Source: Eonycteris spelaea
Taxonomy: Eukaryota > Chordata > Mammalia > Chiroptera > Pteropodidae
Length of the DNA stretch: 64,000 bases
Direction: 5' to 3'
NCBI GenBank assembly: GCA_003508835.1
Contig: PUFA01000310.1
Span: forward strand, 1,178,001 to 1,242,000
Part shown: positions 1 to 10,939 of the stretch, one piece after another
How the letters are laid out: the number at the start of each line of letters is the position of its first letter
How positions within the stretch are numbered: the stretch's first letter is position 1
Program-made: the position numbers and the translations under genes
Notes under the pieces: generated by a model
Told to the model about the DNA's origin: nothing
Seen by the model: the letters and a program-made list of their open reading frames with translations, nothing else
Database searches by the model: none

Positions 1-524
1 GTGTGCGGGGCTGGGGGCTGTAGAGGAAGAGGGGGAGGGAAAGGGGAGATTTGGGTGGTGAAGGGTCCACTTCCGATCCTGTGTTGTATGATGGGTTCCC
101 TTATAAGAGTTAAGAACGACTCCTTCTGAAGTCCCAGTTCTGGGCCATGCAGCTCACCAGAGCCATCAAACCACCAAACGGGGCCAGATGGAGGCTCTGC
201 TACGCTACTATATGAGTGTGTATAAACACACAGGGTAAATCTTTGTCCTTCCTTCTGCAAGGGGATGCTACCCAGCAGTGAATTCTGAGCTGTGCGTGGG
301 CAACCCTGTCTGTGGAGGCAGTTCTGACTTCCATATGGTCACTGAGCTGCAAGATCCCCCGGCCCGGGGAAAGTCCAGCGCACGAGCCGAGGTTGTTACA
401 CAGCCTCCAATCTGTGATCACACCTTGTCATGGGCATGGCACTTCGCCCGGGCCGCGGTCTGCCGTGGACGGTAGTCAGAGGCGATGCACCCAGCCCTTC
501 CCTGCTCTGCCTTCCTCCTTGGTA

Positions 525-603
525 CATGGACATGCATGCAGACACCAATGCGTGCACACACAAACACATGCACGTATGCATGCACGCACACACGCACACA
601 CGA
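525..603. repeat. Imperfect CA-rich simple repeat
   Basis: Interrupted CACA/GCACGCACA units; the spurious frames here are Thr/His- and Cys/Val-rich. Confidence 0.85.
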
Positions 604-2573
604 GAATAAATTAACACATGTTGGCAAAGAAGAACAGCCAGTGGACGTTCACCGAATAACACTTCTTTCTATTTATTTAAACAAAGAATAGGGAGAAAAT
701 ACTTTATAGCTCCACAAGCCCTGGATGGCTCTAGAAAAGCCCTCAAAACGCAAGCCCTTTGTCCAGTGGGCTCTGGCGATCCCAAGAACCCAACACGGAC
801 CCACAAGCCCTGTGCACAGGGCCTGACTGCACCGTGCAGTGCTGACGTCAGGGCTGGGGTCTCGGGTTTCTGGGTGTGAGGATACCAATACTTCTTGTTT
901 GACCGAAGAACGAGGATGCCACCTGGACCACAGAGAGGCTACTGTGGCCTCTCCCGTTGCTCTCTTCCTGTACCCTAAAACTGCCCCCTGCTCACACTGA
1001 CACTGGGGGTCCCGTCAAGGGAAGCGACTCTGAAGACAGCAACCCCGACGCATCCAAGCGGAACTTACATGGACGCGTGCGTGAAAGCAGGGTCGGAAAG
1101 CCTTTCCGGCAAGCACTGTCACCAAAAGCCCTGATGAACACTCGTGACTGACCTGAGCGAGGATCACACACGTGCATTTGTGGGAGTGCATGGGCTGTGC
1201 GCACAAGCATGAGTGTGAGTGTGTATGTGTGTACGCACGTGAGTACGTGAGGGATCGTCTGAGTGTCAGTGTATCAGTGCTTGGGAGTGTGTGTGCACAC
1301 ACGTGACGTACAGGTGTATGTTTCTCTATTGGAAGGTCAGGCCCGTGGAGGGCCTAGGCTGGGTCTCTGCTCACTGCCAAGCCGTCAGGACGGCACCTTC
1401 CCTGGACCCAAGCTGCCCCGCAGGGGTTCAAGGGCCAGCCGCGCACACCCGCTGGGAGATACTTTTGTGGCGAGTCCTGCGTGCTTGTGTCTTGCTCTGT
1501 GTGTCGCTCTTCCCGCCTGTGTGGGATGGCTCTGCGCAGGAAGCCATGGCTGTCCCCCTCGCCTGGTGCCTGTGCTGACACCCGGCTGGCCTCCCTGTCC
1601 GACTGCTAATTCCTCCCGCTCTGGAACCTCAGAGAGGAACCCGACTTGACGATCCCCCCTCGCTGCCGCTCCCAGCTGGGGTGTTCAGCTGGTGGGAAGA
1701 GAGGGAGGGAGCTGGCTTTTTATCAGGCTGCAGCTTTCCTTCAAGTCACCCAGCGCCTCCCACCCTCAAAGCCTCTGCCTGCCGCACATAAAAGAGATTC
1801 TAATCGCTACACCTAATTAGAGGAAAGAGTACATTGTGGAGGAAAAAAAAAAAACCCTAAGCAGCGTAAAATAATAAAAAGGTGGTAATTAACAGTCCCA
1901 CAAGGTGGATGCTACAGGATGTGGAGAGGGGCTGGAACGGACCCACCTCCCCGTTAGAGAGAGCGCGGGCAATCCCTGGTGGGGACGCGAGAGCCCCGGG
2001 TACAGGCCGGATTTACTCCATGTGTAAATCTACCGCAAAGAACCAGCTCGGCCCTCCCGGGTGACTCACGAAATGATATCCTGAGGGTGACAAGAGTCTG
2101 ACTCCTTAATTTCCTTCTTGGATTTAGTGCACCTGATTTCGCTCATGGTGGGGTTGGTCATGTTTTTAAATATACCAGCTGCGAAACAACTTTCCCTTCC
2201 AAATCTCAGATCGCCCTACGGCCTTATCTTCCTCCTAAAGGACGAGAGCTGAACATTGCTTGAATGTGTCATGTCAAGACACCCCAAGGTCTCCCTGAGA
2301 GGGCAGCATAACACCTACTCGGCCAAGATTTGGGGCTGAAAACTGGCTTAGTGGGCTTTGAAATGAGCCCAGTCTGACTTGGGGAAAGAAGGCAGGGGGA
2401 CATCTTGAGGAGGAGGAACGAGAGGCCATAGCCTTATTGGGCTCTGCCCAGTGGGGCCCGCAAGGATGTAGGTTTGGTCTGGGCACAGGCTCATCAACCA
2501 GAGTTAGAGGTTCTGCAGGTGGACACCCAGACCCTAGCACCGCCCACTGCTGCCCAATGTGCTGCTTGTGTGA

Positions 2574-2762
2574 CACACATGCACGTGCACACAATGCACA
2601 CACATACATACATGCATGCGCACGCACACACACGTGCACACACATGCACGCACACAAACGCACATGCACAATGCACATGCAAACACATTTGCACACAATG
2701 CACACACACACACACACATGGATGTACACACATGCACACACGCACATGCACGCACATGTGCA
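2574..2762. repeat. Imperfect CA/CACG tract, 189 bp, 45 nt past the transmembrane exon donor
   Basis: Alternating CACACA and GCACGCAC units on the plus strand, so the PLXNA4 RNA carries UGUG/GUGCAUGUG repeats. Frames through it are low complexity and are not genes. Confidence 0.9.
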
Positions 2763-2806
2763 CCCAGCTTCCGGCATGGGGCTGTGGCCATCCGGCCACG
2801 CAGTAC

Positions 2807-3041
2807 CTTCCTTGCACTCCAGGGCCACGCGGGACTCCAGGTTGTCCATTTGCATCTGCAGCCGCTTCAGGGTGAGGTCGCTTTCCCGGGACTTGCGTTT
2901 GTAGGCGATGAGCACGGCCACGATGAAGATGATGAGGAGGCCGCCAGCCACAGCGATGCTGACAATGGCGGGCAGGCTGAGTGGGCTGTCCGGGGCGATG
3001 TACACCATCCCCGGCGAGTACTCCATGCCGCCGACACGGGC
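2807..3041 (-). CDS. PLXNA4: PLXNA4 exon: IPT 4 end, transmembrane helix, juxtamembrane segment
   Basis: The exon has 235 bp, 78 codons plus one base, segment residues 713-790. [20 protein letters not shown] closes the ectodomain. A hydrophobic run of about 24 residues (exon residues 24-47, [11 protein letters not shown] onward) is the single membrane span. KRKSRES is the stop-transfer signal, and [20 protein letters not shown] starts the cytoplasmic juxtamembrane helix that regulates plexin dimers. The acceptor is ccccag. The donor is gtactg, which matches the 5' splice consensus poorly beyond GTA. The next exon, starting the GAP region, is outside the window. Confidence 0.97.
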
Positions 3042-3731
3042 CTGGGGACGCAGCAGGCAAGAGGGAGCTGGGTGTGGGGACAGACATCCTAGGGAACAGC
3101 CCCAAGTCACCGACGGACCGGCGACCAGGGTCAGAAGAGGACAATGGCTCCAGGGAGCAGGGTCGTCCTTGGTTGTAAAAGCAAACAAGAGGGCATGGAG
3201 GGGCTGGGGGAGGGGGTCTGGATAGCTCAGCGTGGGCCATGCCAGAGTGGAAAAGCCACACGTTCTCTCATGCGGGAGCTAACGTGGTCATCTTCGTGAG
3301 GACCCCGCAACGACTGGGATCTGAAAAGTCTGCCATGACATCAATGAGTAGCTCTCCGAAGAGTCACCCCACTTTAAGGGTGGATGACGCAGGCACGTGA
3401 CATTATGGACCTCCCCAGGTCAACAGCGGCCCTTTCCTGGGAGGTCCTCTGGCCTCCGATAGGTGATTTGGCAGATCACTGAATGTTTCGCATCACCCTC
3501 ATTGTGGCACCGGCCAGCACGGAAGGAATAACGGTACAGAAAAAAGAAGCTGGAAGTAAGACAGGGAGAAGGAGCTAGGGATGGCGTGTGGCTAGGAGGA
3601 AATTCGGAAGCAGGCCAGGATATCCCGGCCCCCGCCCCCAGGGAGCCCTGGTGGCTCAGGATGGAGCTGGACAGCTCGCGCCCAGCAGCCCCCTGTTCGC
3701 TCCATCCAGGATGGGGTCCCGCCAGCCTCAC
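3042..3731. other. PLXNA4 intron between IPT 4 and transmembrane exons
   Basis: This is a 690-bp intron bounded by gtgagg and ccccag on the minus strand. A short open frame at about 3420-3540 (minus) has no plexin character and continues past the donor, so it is read-through. Otherwise single-copy sequence with nothing recognised. Confidence 0.85.
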
Positions 3732-3878
3732 CATCACTTTGTGCCTCCCGATGAGGTTGGGGGACTCGCAGAGCAGCTGCACATCCGACACCGTCACGGT
3801 GCACGGCTTCTCCCCGACCAGCACCGTGTAGTTCAGCTTCACATTGCCCCCAGCCACGGGCGGGATCAGGTTCCTGCC
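3732..3878 (-). CDS. PLXNA4: PLXNA4 exon: IPT domain 4 core
   Basis: The exon has 147 bp, exactly 49 codons, phase 0 on both sides, segment residues 664-712. It reads [20 protein letters not shown], then [17 protein letters not shown], and ends LIGRHKVM. There is an NYT sequon and the paired cysteines typical of the last IPT. The acceptor is acccag and the donor is gtgagg. In frame, no indel. Confidence 0.96.
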
Positions 3879-4530
3879 CTGGGTGGACAGGAAAACCTCA
3901 GCTGCCACCCCAGAGTCAGGGCCATGGCCACAGGTTGGGGGCTACGTCCCCGCCCCCACCACCCCACCCAGAGGTCCCATCCTGCTGGTGAGCTGGTGGA
4001 GAAACCACCTTCTGTAATAAGTCCAAAAAATTCATAGCACATGTGGTATCATTCCCTTTTCCTCGGTGGAAAATTAATAACCAAGGCACTGTTTGGAGCT
4101 TATCCCAAATGCAGCCTCGAAATCCTTCTCCACACAGAGCCATAGTCAGTCATTACCAGTTGATTTGAATTGTCATAGCAGTTAAAATTAAAATCTGCTA
4201 TCTATGCGCCCAAGGACCCCTATACAGTGGTTTGCAAAGGGCTGCCTCAGAGGAAGCAGTATGAGCCTTTGATCTGCCAGGTCCTGGACTCAGGGGACAA
4301 ACCAAGCTTGGGAGTCAGGTGGCCAGGCTGGGTCAGACTTCCGTGGCCTGCGAAGAGAGTGTGCCTGTCGCTACAAACTCAGAGAGACTCTGGGCTATAA
4401 CACGACCTCTGCTAGGGGCTCCAGCCACAATATGTAGCAGGAGCCCATGGCGTGTGGCCTCTTTCCGAGCCTTGAACAGACAGACCCCCTGCCACACAGT
4501 GGCCTCCTTTTGTTCTGCCCGCCTGCCTAC
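3879..4530. other. PLXNA4 intron, 652 bp
   Basis: It lies between the IPT 3/4 exon and the IPT 4 exon, with donor gtaggc and acceptor acccag. The only visible feature is an AT-rich stretch at about 4150-4200. No repeat was recognised. Confidence 0.8.
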
Positions 4531-4770
4531 CTTCAGGATGATGGGTGTGCCGGGCTTGAGCTCCAGGATTCCTGAGGGGCCAAAGGCCTCAAACACGGGG
4601 TTGGGATAGTAGGTGAAGTTGGTCTTGTTGAGGATGAGCAGGGACTGGACATTGTCTAGGATGAAGCCGAACTCCTCGGGCCTCTCTGTCAGGTCAGACT
4701 GGTGGTCGGGCCCCAGAGCGAGGGCCGGAGCCTGGCAGGTCATCTCAGTAGCGTTCAGAACCTCGCAGAG
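4531..4770 (-). CDS. PLXNA4: PLXNA4 exon: end of IPT 3, start of IPT 4
   Basis: The exon has 240 bp, exactly 80 codons, phase 0 on both sides, segment residues 584-663. It starts LCEVLNATEMTCQAPALALG, includes FGFILDNVQSLLILNKTNF, and ends GILELKPGTPIILK, the entry to IPT 4. Three sequons are visible (NAT, NKT, NFT). The acceptor is ccacag and the donor is gtaggc. In frame, no indel. Confidence 0.96.
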
Positions 4771-5249
4771 CTGTGGGGGAGCAGACAGGGAGGACCATGC
4801 TGCGTATCTCTGCACACACAGGGCCCCCCGCCGTACCCACTGGGTCACCCGGTACTGCCATACGGCATGGTGTTGACCTGGGACATTTATGCACAGGTCA
4901 TGGGTCCTTTGCAGCCAGGGCAATAAGAAATAAGCTCTGCAGCTGGCACCAAGCTCCGCTTTGCCCACGGTGGGTGTGGCAGTGACGCAGGGCAGGGCTG
5001 GGGATTGAAAAGGATGCGGAATAAGGGTGTAAAACCCCCAGAAGTGGTTGCCCCTCCATGGCTGTACCTCAAGGTGTGGATATGCCCTCACGTCTACTAC
5101 TTATCCCACCATCCCAGTGATCAGGGTGACACACGAGATGGGCCATCATTGTTTGGGGCGGGCCCTCCTGGTACTTGGGGGCCCCACACCCTTCAAGGAA
5201 GCAACATGCTGAGTGGGCAGGCCCCGTGACCCCGAAAGTCCGGACTCAC
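4771..5249. other. PLXNA4 intron, 479 bp
   Basis: A short intron within IPT 3, with donor gtgagt and acceptor ccacag. Nothing else recognised. Confidence 0.8.
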
Positions 5250-5343
5250 ATTGATGTGCTCCTTCCCTCCGTGCTTGGCACGGATCTGGGGGTTCTGTAT
5301 GAGGTCCAGGTGAGTCCCCCACACGGCGATGGGTGTGTTCCCA
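5250..5343 (-). CDS. PLXNA4: PLXNA4 exon: IPT domain 3, first half
   Basis: The exon has 94 bp: one base of a split Ser and 31 codons, segment residues 553-583. It reads GNTPIAVWGTHLDLIQNPQI and then RAKHGGKEHIN. The G-N-T-P and W-G-T motifs are the IPT 3 beta-strand starts. The acceptor is gtcag and the donor is gtgagt. It ends in phase 0 at Asn. In frame, no indel. Confidence 0.94.
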
Positions 5344-6280
5344 CTGACCAGGAAGAAAGAAGGAGGCATGTAAACATGAGGACAGGAATAGCAATGGCAC
5401 TCGGCAATGACGATGATGATAATCAATCAGCTGCGCTTGACATTAAAGACAGCGAAAACCGAGAGGCATGGCAGTGTTCATGGGGACAACGATGACAAGC
5501 TGACTGAATAATAATAAGGATGGGCTCTCAGCAGTCCAGGCGAAGACAGTGATGACCAGATGTCCCTGGCCATCCTGCGCAGAGCTTTTCAGAGCAGGGA
5601 CACCCCATGGAGGCCGGGTCTACAGCACAGCCTTCTTGGCGCCCCGAGGCTTCCTGACCCCAGCCAGCTGCCTCTGGGCAGCCCCCTGGGGTGTCTCCCT
5701 CCAGCCCTCACCAGTCTCAGGAAATTCCTCACACTGGCCTTGGTCTAATGGACCAGACCTCTGCCCACAAGACCCTTCAGGATCTGAGCACAGCCTCCTC
5801 GCCCAGGTCAACCCTACCACAAATTTCCACCTTACAGACTTCAGTCCCCTGAGACCGGGCAAGGCAGGGGCCCAGATACTCAGGCACTTCCTCTAGGGAT
5901 GCAAATGTGATATGCTCCTGGACCCAGGTCTCCGGTGCCCTGGGGTGTCAGCCAGAGGCTGCTGACAGGGACAGATCAGGAGATCCACCTTTGTGTCCCG
6001 TTTCAAGGAAACTTGAATGTCATTGTCCTACTGCAGGGCAGCCAAAGAGCTGACAGGGCCTGAGAGCTACCACCCTAGGGACTCAAAGAAAGTAAGGAAG
6101 CACCTTATCCACAGCCAAGGGAGCATCTTCGAGAAGAATCCTGCTCTCTGTAACAGTTCAGTAGCTACAAGCTTGGTGGGTACTGAATCCTGGTTACCCA
6201 CATTCATTTAGACTCCTTTCCCGTCACCCATCTTTACACTCAGTTACTTTCCTCCCTTGCTCTCGCCTCCACCTGCCCCC

Positions 6281-6356
6281 TCAGGCACACACACACATAC
6301 ATGTACATGCACACACACATGCGCACACGCACATACACACTCGTGTACATGCATGC
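6281..6356. repeat. CA/TACA simple repeat
   Basis: Imperfect CACACA, TACATGCA and GCACACGCACATACA units. Confidence 0.85.
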
Positions 6357-6924
6357 AGGAAGACTCCTGTGAAACTAAGAGGCTCTTCGGCCCAGGAATG
6401 AGCGTCTGCTGGCCAGCTGTCTCCTGATCTCAATCATCAGTTCGACATACACTTATCCAACGCCTCCCCACCGCCATTCCTTAGTAGCCCAGGCTGCCGT
6501 GAGCAACACAAGAGGCAAGCATTGCGCAGAATCCCACCCCGTCGCAGGCTTTGTTAACCGCGCTGAGATGCTGGAGTTGCCGGCAGACCCAGAATGTGCC
6601 TCCAGTTCCCTCCTGATGTGTGCACGACTCGGGGTCATCTGCTGAGCGCCAGGAAAGAAGGCACCTCTATTTCTGTGATGGTGACGTGAGGAAGAATGGA
6701 GTAAACCAGGCTGTGAATTTCTCAGGGAGTTGCCCACTGCCCGGACTCCCCAGCTCTGGGGGCAGCTGTTTCACAGGCTATTCCCCTCTCTGTGCCTTAT
6801 ATTCTTCATCTGCTTTAGGATTATGGTTAAAGCTTATAAGGTTTGGGCCTTAGAGAGTTAACTAAGGACAACCAAGCCTCATCCCAGGAAAGGCTGCCTT
6901 TCCTTGGGTGTAAGGCCAGAGGCA

Positions 6925-7140
6925 GAAAACTCTGTTAAAGGGCCAGAGAATAAATATTTCAAGCTTCCTAGGCCATGAGGTCTGTCATAATCACTCAGCT
7001 CTGCGGATGTGGTGAGAAAGCAGCTGTAGATAAAACATATACGAATGAGCACGGCTGCGTTCCAATAAAACGTTATTTACAAAAGCAGGCCGACAGCCAG
7101 ATTTGGGCCCCAGGCTGGAGTGTGCTGACTCCTGGCTTAA
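6925..7140 (+). mobile_element. hAT-type non-autonomous DNA transposon fossil
   Basis: It carries the familiar AAGGGCCAGAGAATAAATAT start, a TTCCAATAAAACGTTATTTA middle, and a CCAGATTTGGGCCCC to TGCTGACTCCTGGC end of a common eutherian hAT-Charlie-related repeat. I do not assign the exact subfamily. Confidence 0.65.
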
Positions 7141-7334
7141 AAGGTTGTTCCCTGGATTGAACTCATCCCTGAGCCCTGCCTCAGCTGGTGGAAACCATAT
7201 TTGCGTGCTCTCCCCTCCCCTTGACACCAGACCCAAGCCGAAGCAGACAGTGGAAGGCTGAGGCTCGAGGGGCTGGGAGCAGGAAGGAGCTGACCCAGCA
7301 TTCCTCTGTGCATGGGCACCTTCCTTAATTCTCT

Positions 7335-7480
7335 CAAGCGCCCTGAGAGGTTGTTGTTAATGATGGGAAACCCTGGACTCAGGGAGGGTAAGGAACCTTT
7401 AAGGTCACGTGGCTGGCAAGCAGTGGAGCTGGGCTGAGCCCACTCCTTCTGAGTCCAAGCCCTTGTTCCAGTCCCCATTA
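7335..7480 (-). mobile_element. MIR SINE, antisense to plus strand
   Basis: The stretch GACTCAGGGAGGGTAAGGA, then GGTCACGTGGCTGGCAAGCA and GAGTCCAAGCCC, matches the reverse complement of the tRNA-derived MIR body. Confidence 0.65.
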
Positions 7481-8388
7481 GGCCGGTGACACAGCAGTTT
7501 TCACGTTATCACCAGGGGCCTTGCCGCCAGGATGCCTTCTGCAGCACCTTCTCATCCCCACATGTTCGCCAGGGCCTGGAAAAGCAGACTCGCGCTGCCT
7601 GCCTGCAGCTCCTTCCCCAAGGTGAGGCAGAGGCACCGCTATTTCAGGCCCTACCAAGCCGGTGCACAGGGGGTCCCGAGGGATCCGGAGTTTCCAAAGC
7701 CCCAGGTGGAGACCCTGGAAGATTATGCAAATGACCCAAGACAGCTTAGCAGAGCCTGAGGGTCTTTCTGCATCAGTGAGCTGGTTCCCTCCAAATAGGA
7801 AACGTGTTCCGTACACTTGTGCCGGGCACTGGGGAAAAACTGGGGAAAAAGCAGGGAGCAAGACCCAGTCTGGATCTGCAGAAGGACTAAGCGCGTAGAC
7901 AACCAGCGGTCATGGGCACTAAGACAACGGACAGCAGGAGGCCACAGCAGCACAGAGGATATATCCGAACTGGCCCCCCGATGGTCAGGACATGGCTTTC
8001 CTCCCAGAGCGGGCCAAGAAGTTGGATCTGATCTGACTCTTTCTCCTCAGCAGGACTTGAGTTACTGCCCATGTCTGTGAGGCGTAGGGGAGTGGGACTG
8101 ACTCCTCCCCCGGACAGTCACTGTGAGATGGAACGTAGCCTGCAAGTACATACTAAGCCTCTCATTCGAGGCTGTGGGCTCTGACGGGGCAGAGCTTGGC
8201 CTCCAGGGCCGGGTCCTGCTCAGAGGCGCTCTCAGTGGAAGGAGGCAGCCAGGGCAGGAAGGTCTTCTAATGTAGGGGTCGCTTTCGGCCAACCCCAGTC
8301 CATCAGTCCCCACAGCAGGACTGGGCCCCCAGAACTCTCCTTGGCTTTTGAGAGCTGAGGAAGGAAGGTGAGGTCGGGCAGCTCCTAC

Positions 8389-8552
8389 CTGACGATGCTC
8401 CACTCTGGCTCGATCCGCACAATGGTGGGGTCCTCCACGTACTGGAAGAACAGGTCCTGGTGGACCTTGGCCTGTCCACCTGTACTGTCACCTTCATCTC
8501 CAGCACCTCATCTGAGGATGTGGTGTTGCAGACGATGTGGGATGGAGAGCGC
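8389..8552 (-). CDS. PLXNA4: PLXNA4 exon with 1-base deletion: end of IPT 2, start of IPT 3
   Basis: The exon as read has 164 bp; 165 is expected. The first frame reads RSPSHIVCNTTSSDEVLEMK and TVQVDR. The remaining bases make plexin sequence only in the next frame (AKVHQDLFFQYVEDPTIVR, then IEPEWSIV). One base is missing in a G pair at 8471-8472 (minus strand); a GGG there would keep one frame. An NTT sequon is present. The acceptor is ttcag and the donor is gtagga. The final AG joins T of the exon at 5343 to make Ser. Confidence 0.92.
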
Positions 8553-9683
8553 CTGAAGGGAGGGAAAGCATGGCGCTGGGCTCCGGGGCTGGAGGAGGGA
8601 CGGTGGTCCTGCCGCAGGGCCCTCCCACCCCATCCCTGCCCGTCAGGCACTCAGAGGCAGGGGCGGCACTGCTTCGGATATAATGACAGGCTCCTCCGAG
8701 CCTTCTCTGAGACTAGGCCTCGCCCTTGGGTCCTACCTAGCCCCATTCTTAGCAATAATCCTGTTAAATCAGTGTAGCAAGACTGTCCCCACCCATGATA
8801 ATAATGTCCCACCCTGGCCGGCCTTCAGCTAGAAGAATCCCGTTAAGTTGGTTTGGTAAGGATCACCCTACCCTTAGCATTTCCTCTCAGTAATTTCCTA
8901 CCCAGTGACCCCTCTGTTTGCTGGCTGTAAATCCCCAGCTGTCTGCCGTATCTGGAGTTGAGTCCCAGCTCTCTTCTCTACTGTGACACCTACTATAACA
9001 GTCCTGAACGTATTCTTTTCTGCCATGGTCACGAGTGTCACAATAAGTTTTTCTTCAGCATTACTAATGCAAGGCCTGGCCTGGCCTGACTTCGGATCTG
9101 TCACAGCGCTCAGCCTGGCTACCCTGGGGAAACTCCTTCCACGGAACCTCATGTCTCCTGCCACATCTCGTAGGGTCCGTCACTAGACGCACCTCCCAGC
9201 TTCTTCCTGTCCCCCAGGCTCCCGGCTCATGGAAGGCAGGCCCTTCTGGGGTTGGATAGTGGAACCAGGGCAGAGAAAGTTCGTCTGCCTTTGGAGAGTC
9301 AGTCTTAGCCAGCTGGGGTTGCTGTCCCCACCAGCTCCGGGCAGTCCTAGCTGACTGCAGCAGCTTGGGCAGAGGCTCTAGATGGACAACTATGTCCTGT
9401 GGAACCCCGGGGCTCTGCACAGAGGGCGGTACAGGGCAATAAGGCAGCAGCGCAAGGGCCCCTTGGGGAAGGGGTGCCTGGAGGGTCTCCCCAGACTGAG
9501 CCAAACCTCTGTAGCCAGGCGTGCCCAGAAGGCCCTCTCCCAAAGAGAACAGCCACTTTCCAGGGGGGAGGAAGCGCTTCCAGAGGGGAGGAGGGCGGGG
9601 GTGGGGGCGGTGGGGGGGCCTGCCGCCTCCCTGCCCCTGCCCCTCCCCCGCCCCAGGACTCGGCCTGCCCTGCGGTGAGTTAC
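8553..9683. other. PLXNA4 intron, 1.1 kb
   Basis: It sits between the two IPT 2 exons. It is G- and C-rich near the donor side (9560-9680 has long G runs on the plus strand). Open frames here run through intron sequence and are not coding. Confidence 0.75.
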
Positions 9684-9820
9684 CTGTGGAACAGGCAGGG
9701 CTGCTTCCCGAACATCACCACCACATTGCTGCCCGCATTCAGGTTGGTGCCCGTGATGGTCACCTGGGTGCCTCCGGACATGGGTCCCCGGCTGGGCTTC
9801 AGGTCCGAGAGAGTCAGCGT
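9684..9820 (-). CDS. PLXNA4: PLXNA4 exon: IPT domain 2, first half
   Basis: The exon has 137 bp, 45 codons plus two bases, segment residues 452-496. The sequence [20 protein letters not shown], then [15 protein letters not shown], shows the repeat start of a second IPT fold. It ends GKQPCLFH. The acceptor is gcgcag and the donor is gtaact. Its last AG joins G of the next exon to make Arg. In frame, no indel. Confidence 0.95.
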
Positions 9821-10011
9821 CTGCGCAGGAAAGCATCTGGCCTGACACAACCCCAGGGAGCTGAGGGGGCTTCTGGGCAGGCCAGAGGCGGCACGGCACG
9901 CCCCGGCGCCAGCTTCTGGAATCCTTGTTAATGGTGGCCTCCCAGAGAGCCAGCGCGTTCTCTTACGCGTGTGTGGATTGGCACCATTCTGCCCCCTGGG
10001 AGTTTGCATCT

Positions 10012-10051
10012 CAATGATGATGATGACGATGGTGATGATGATGATGATAAT
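10012..10051. repeat. GAT/ATG trinucleotide tract
   Basis: Imperfect GATGATGATGACGATGGTGATGATGAT-type run. Confidence 0.85.
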
Positions 10052-10099
10052 GTGCTATGTACTGACTTTTAAGTGGCAGGCTATATATTTTCATATATG

Positions 10100-10260
10100 T
10101 AAATAATTGAATATATAAGAAATATATAAGTAATTTAATTTGCACTATGAATTCTACAAGGTCGGTATTATCTTACAGACGAGACTCAGAGACGTTAAGT
10201 AAGGGTTCCAAGGTCACACAGCGGAAAAGTGGCCCGGACTAAGATCTGACTCTCGGTTGG
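10100..10260 (-). mobile_element. MIR SINE, antisense
   Basis: Reverse MIR core: TTACAGACGAGACTCAGAGA, then CAAGGTCACACAGCGG. Confidence 0.7.
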
Positions 10261-10689
10261 CTGTTCGTCCCCTCTCCAGTTTCCAGTGTCATTTGATTTT
10301 GGAAGTGATCTGCTCCTTCCACTGGCCTCTCAGAGAGGGGCTCAAAGCACCCAGGGGCCAGAGCGGTGGGACGTGAGTGCCCCCAGAGAAATCCAGGGGG
10401 AAAGCAAGGAAGGGCCAGTGGATGGAGTGAGGAGGAGTCGTTGGGGAAAGCGAAGGGTGGGGGTGGGGCGGGAGGCTTTGGAGTTGCAGGGCGTTCTTTC
10501 ATTAGCATTTTAATGGAAAAAACTTTCTGCGGTCCCAGGTGAGAAGTCCGTATCTGCATTTAAATGACGATTTCTCCCTCTCCCGTGCCCACTCCCTACC
10601 CCCTCAAAGAATTCTGCGCCGAACGTTGAACCCACTCGGCTCCTCGGAGCCAGCAGGCAGCATCCCCACGGAGAGGCCTGATCGATGAC

Positions 10690-10925
10690 ACCTGAGAACA
10701 GAAGCCCGCAGCCTGCGGCCTGGCATGCGCGCGCCCCATTCCGCGCGCAGGGCACATGCGCGGGGCTCCCGCCGACCGACTGCTGCGCCCGCCCGGCGTC
10801 GCCCTCGCGCGCCGCCCGGGTGCACCGCCCACGGGTCCCTGCGGATCCTGGGCCTCGCAGCCCGGACACCCAGCCTTATTCTGGCTGTGCGACTGGCTCC
10901 ACCCGACACCCGGACGGTATGAGGT
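10690..10925. promoter_or_regulatory. Intronic CpG-island-like block
   Basis: I count about 33 CpG in 250 bp, including runs such as GCGCGCG and CTCGCGCGCC, in an intron whose surroundings are CpG-poor. No exon or start signal could be tied to it. It may be an intronic CpG island or an alternative promoter; methylation and transcription are unknown. Confidence 0.55.
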
Positions 10926-10939
10926 GAGGTGCGGAAGGA

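Larger units (their letters stand above)
1..2806. other. PLXNA4 intron downstream of the transmembrane exon (partial)
   Basis: No exon was recognised here; the first GAP-region exon must lie below position 1. It holds a CA-rich tract (about 525-603), a GT-rich imperfect tract (about 1190-1318), an AT-rich single-copy block at 1790-1870 with a TAATTAGAG motif, and a long CA-type tract (2574-2762) just after the transmembrane exon in transcript order. Open frames through the CA tracts are repeat artefacts. Confidence 0.8.
5344..8388. other. PLXNA4 intron, 3.0 kb
   Basis: It contains a CA/TACA simple tract (6281-6356), a hAT-type DNA transposon fossil (about 6925-7140) and an antisense MIR (about 7335-7480). 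The remainder is single-copy with no recognised gene. Confidence 0.75.

Noticed and set aside
2437..2904. Open frames of 130-160 codons in several frames over the CA tract
   Set aside because: Composition is only His/Thr or Cys/Val repeats from the simple tract, and they overlap the true transmembrane exon on the other strand.
2807..3041. Assignment to PLXNA1, PLXNA2 or PLXNA3
   Set aside because: The ectodomain-to-membrane sequence and linker sequence fit A4 better from memory, and A1 and A3 genes are too compact for these introns; a database search would settle it.
3420..3540. Possible extra exon between IPT 4 and transmembrane exons
   Set aside because: Protein continuity KVM to ARVGGMEY across 3732/3041 is complete, so nothing is missing; the frame has no plexin character.
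9399..9931. Plus-strand open frames of about 140 codons
   Set aside because: Shadows of the IPT 2 exon and its G-rich intron.
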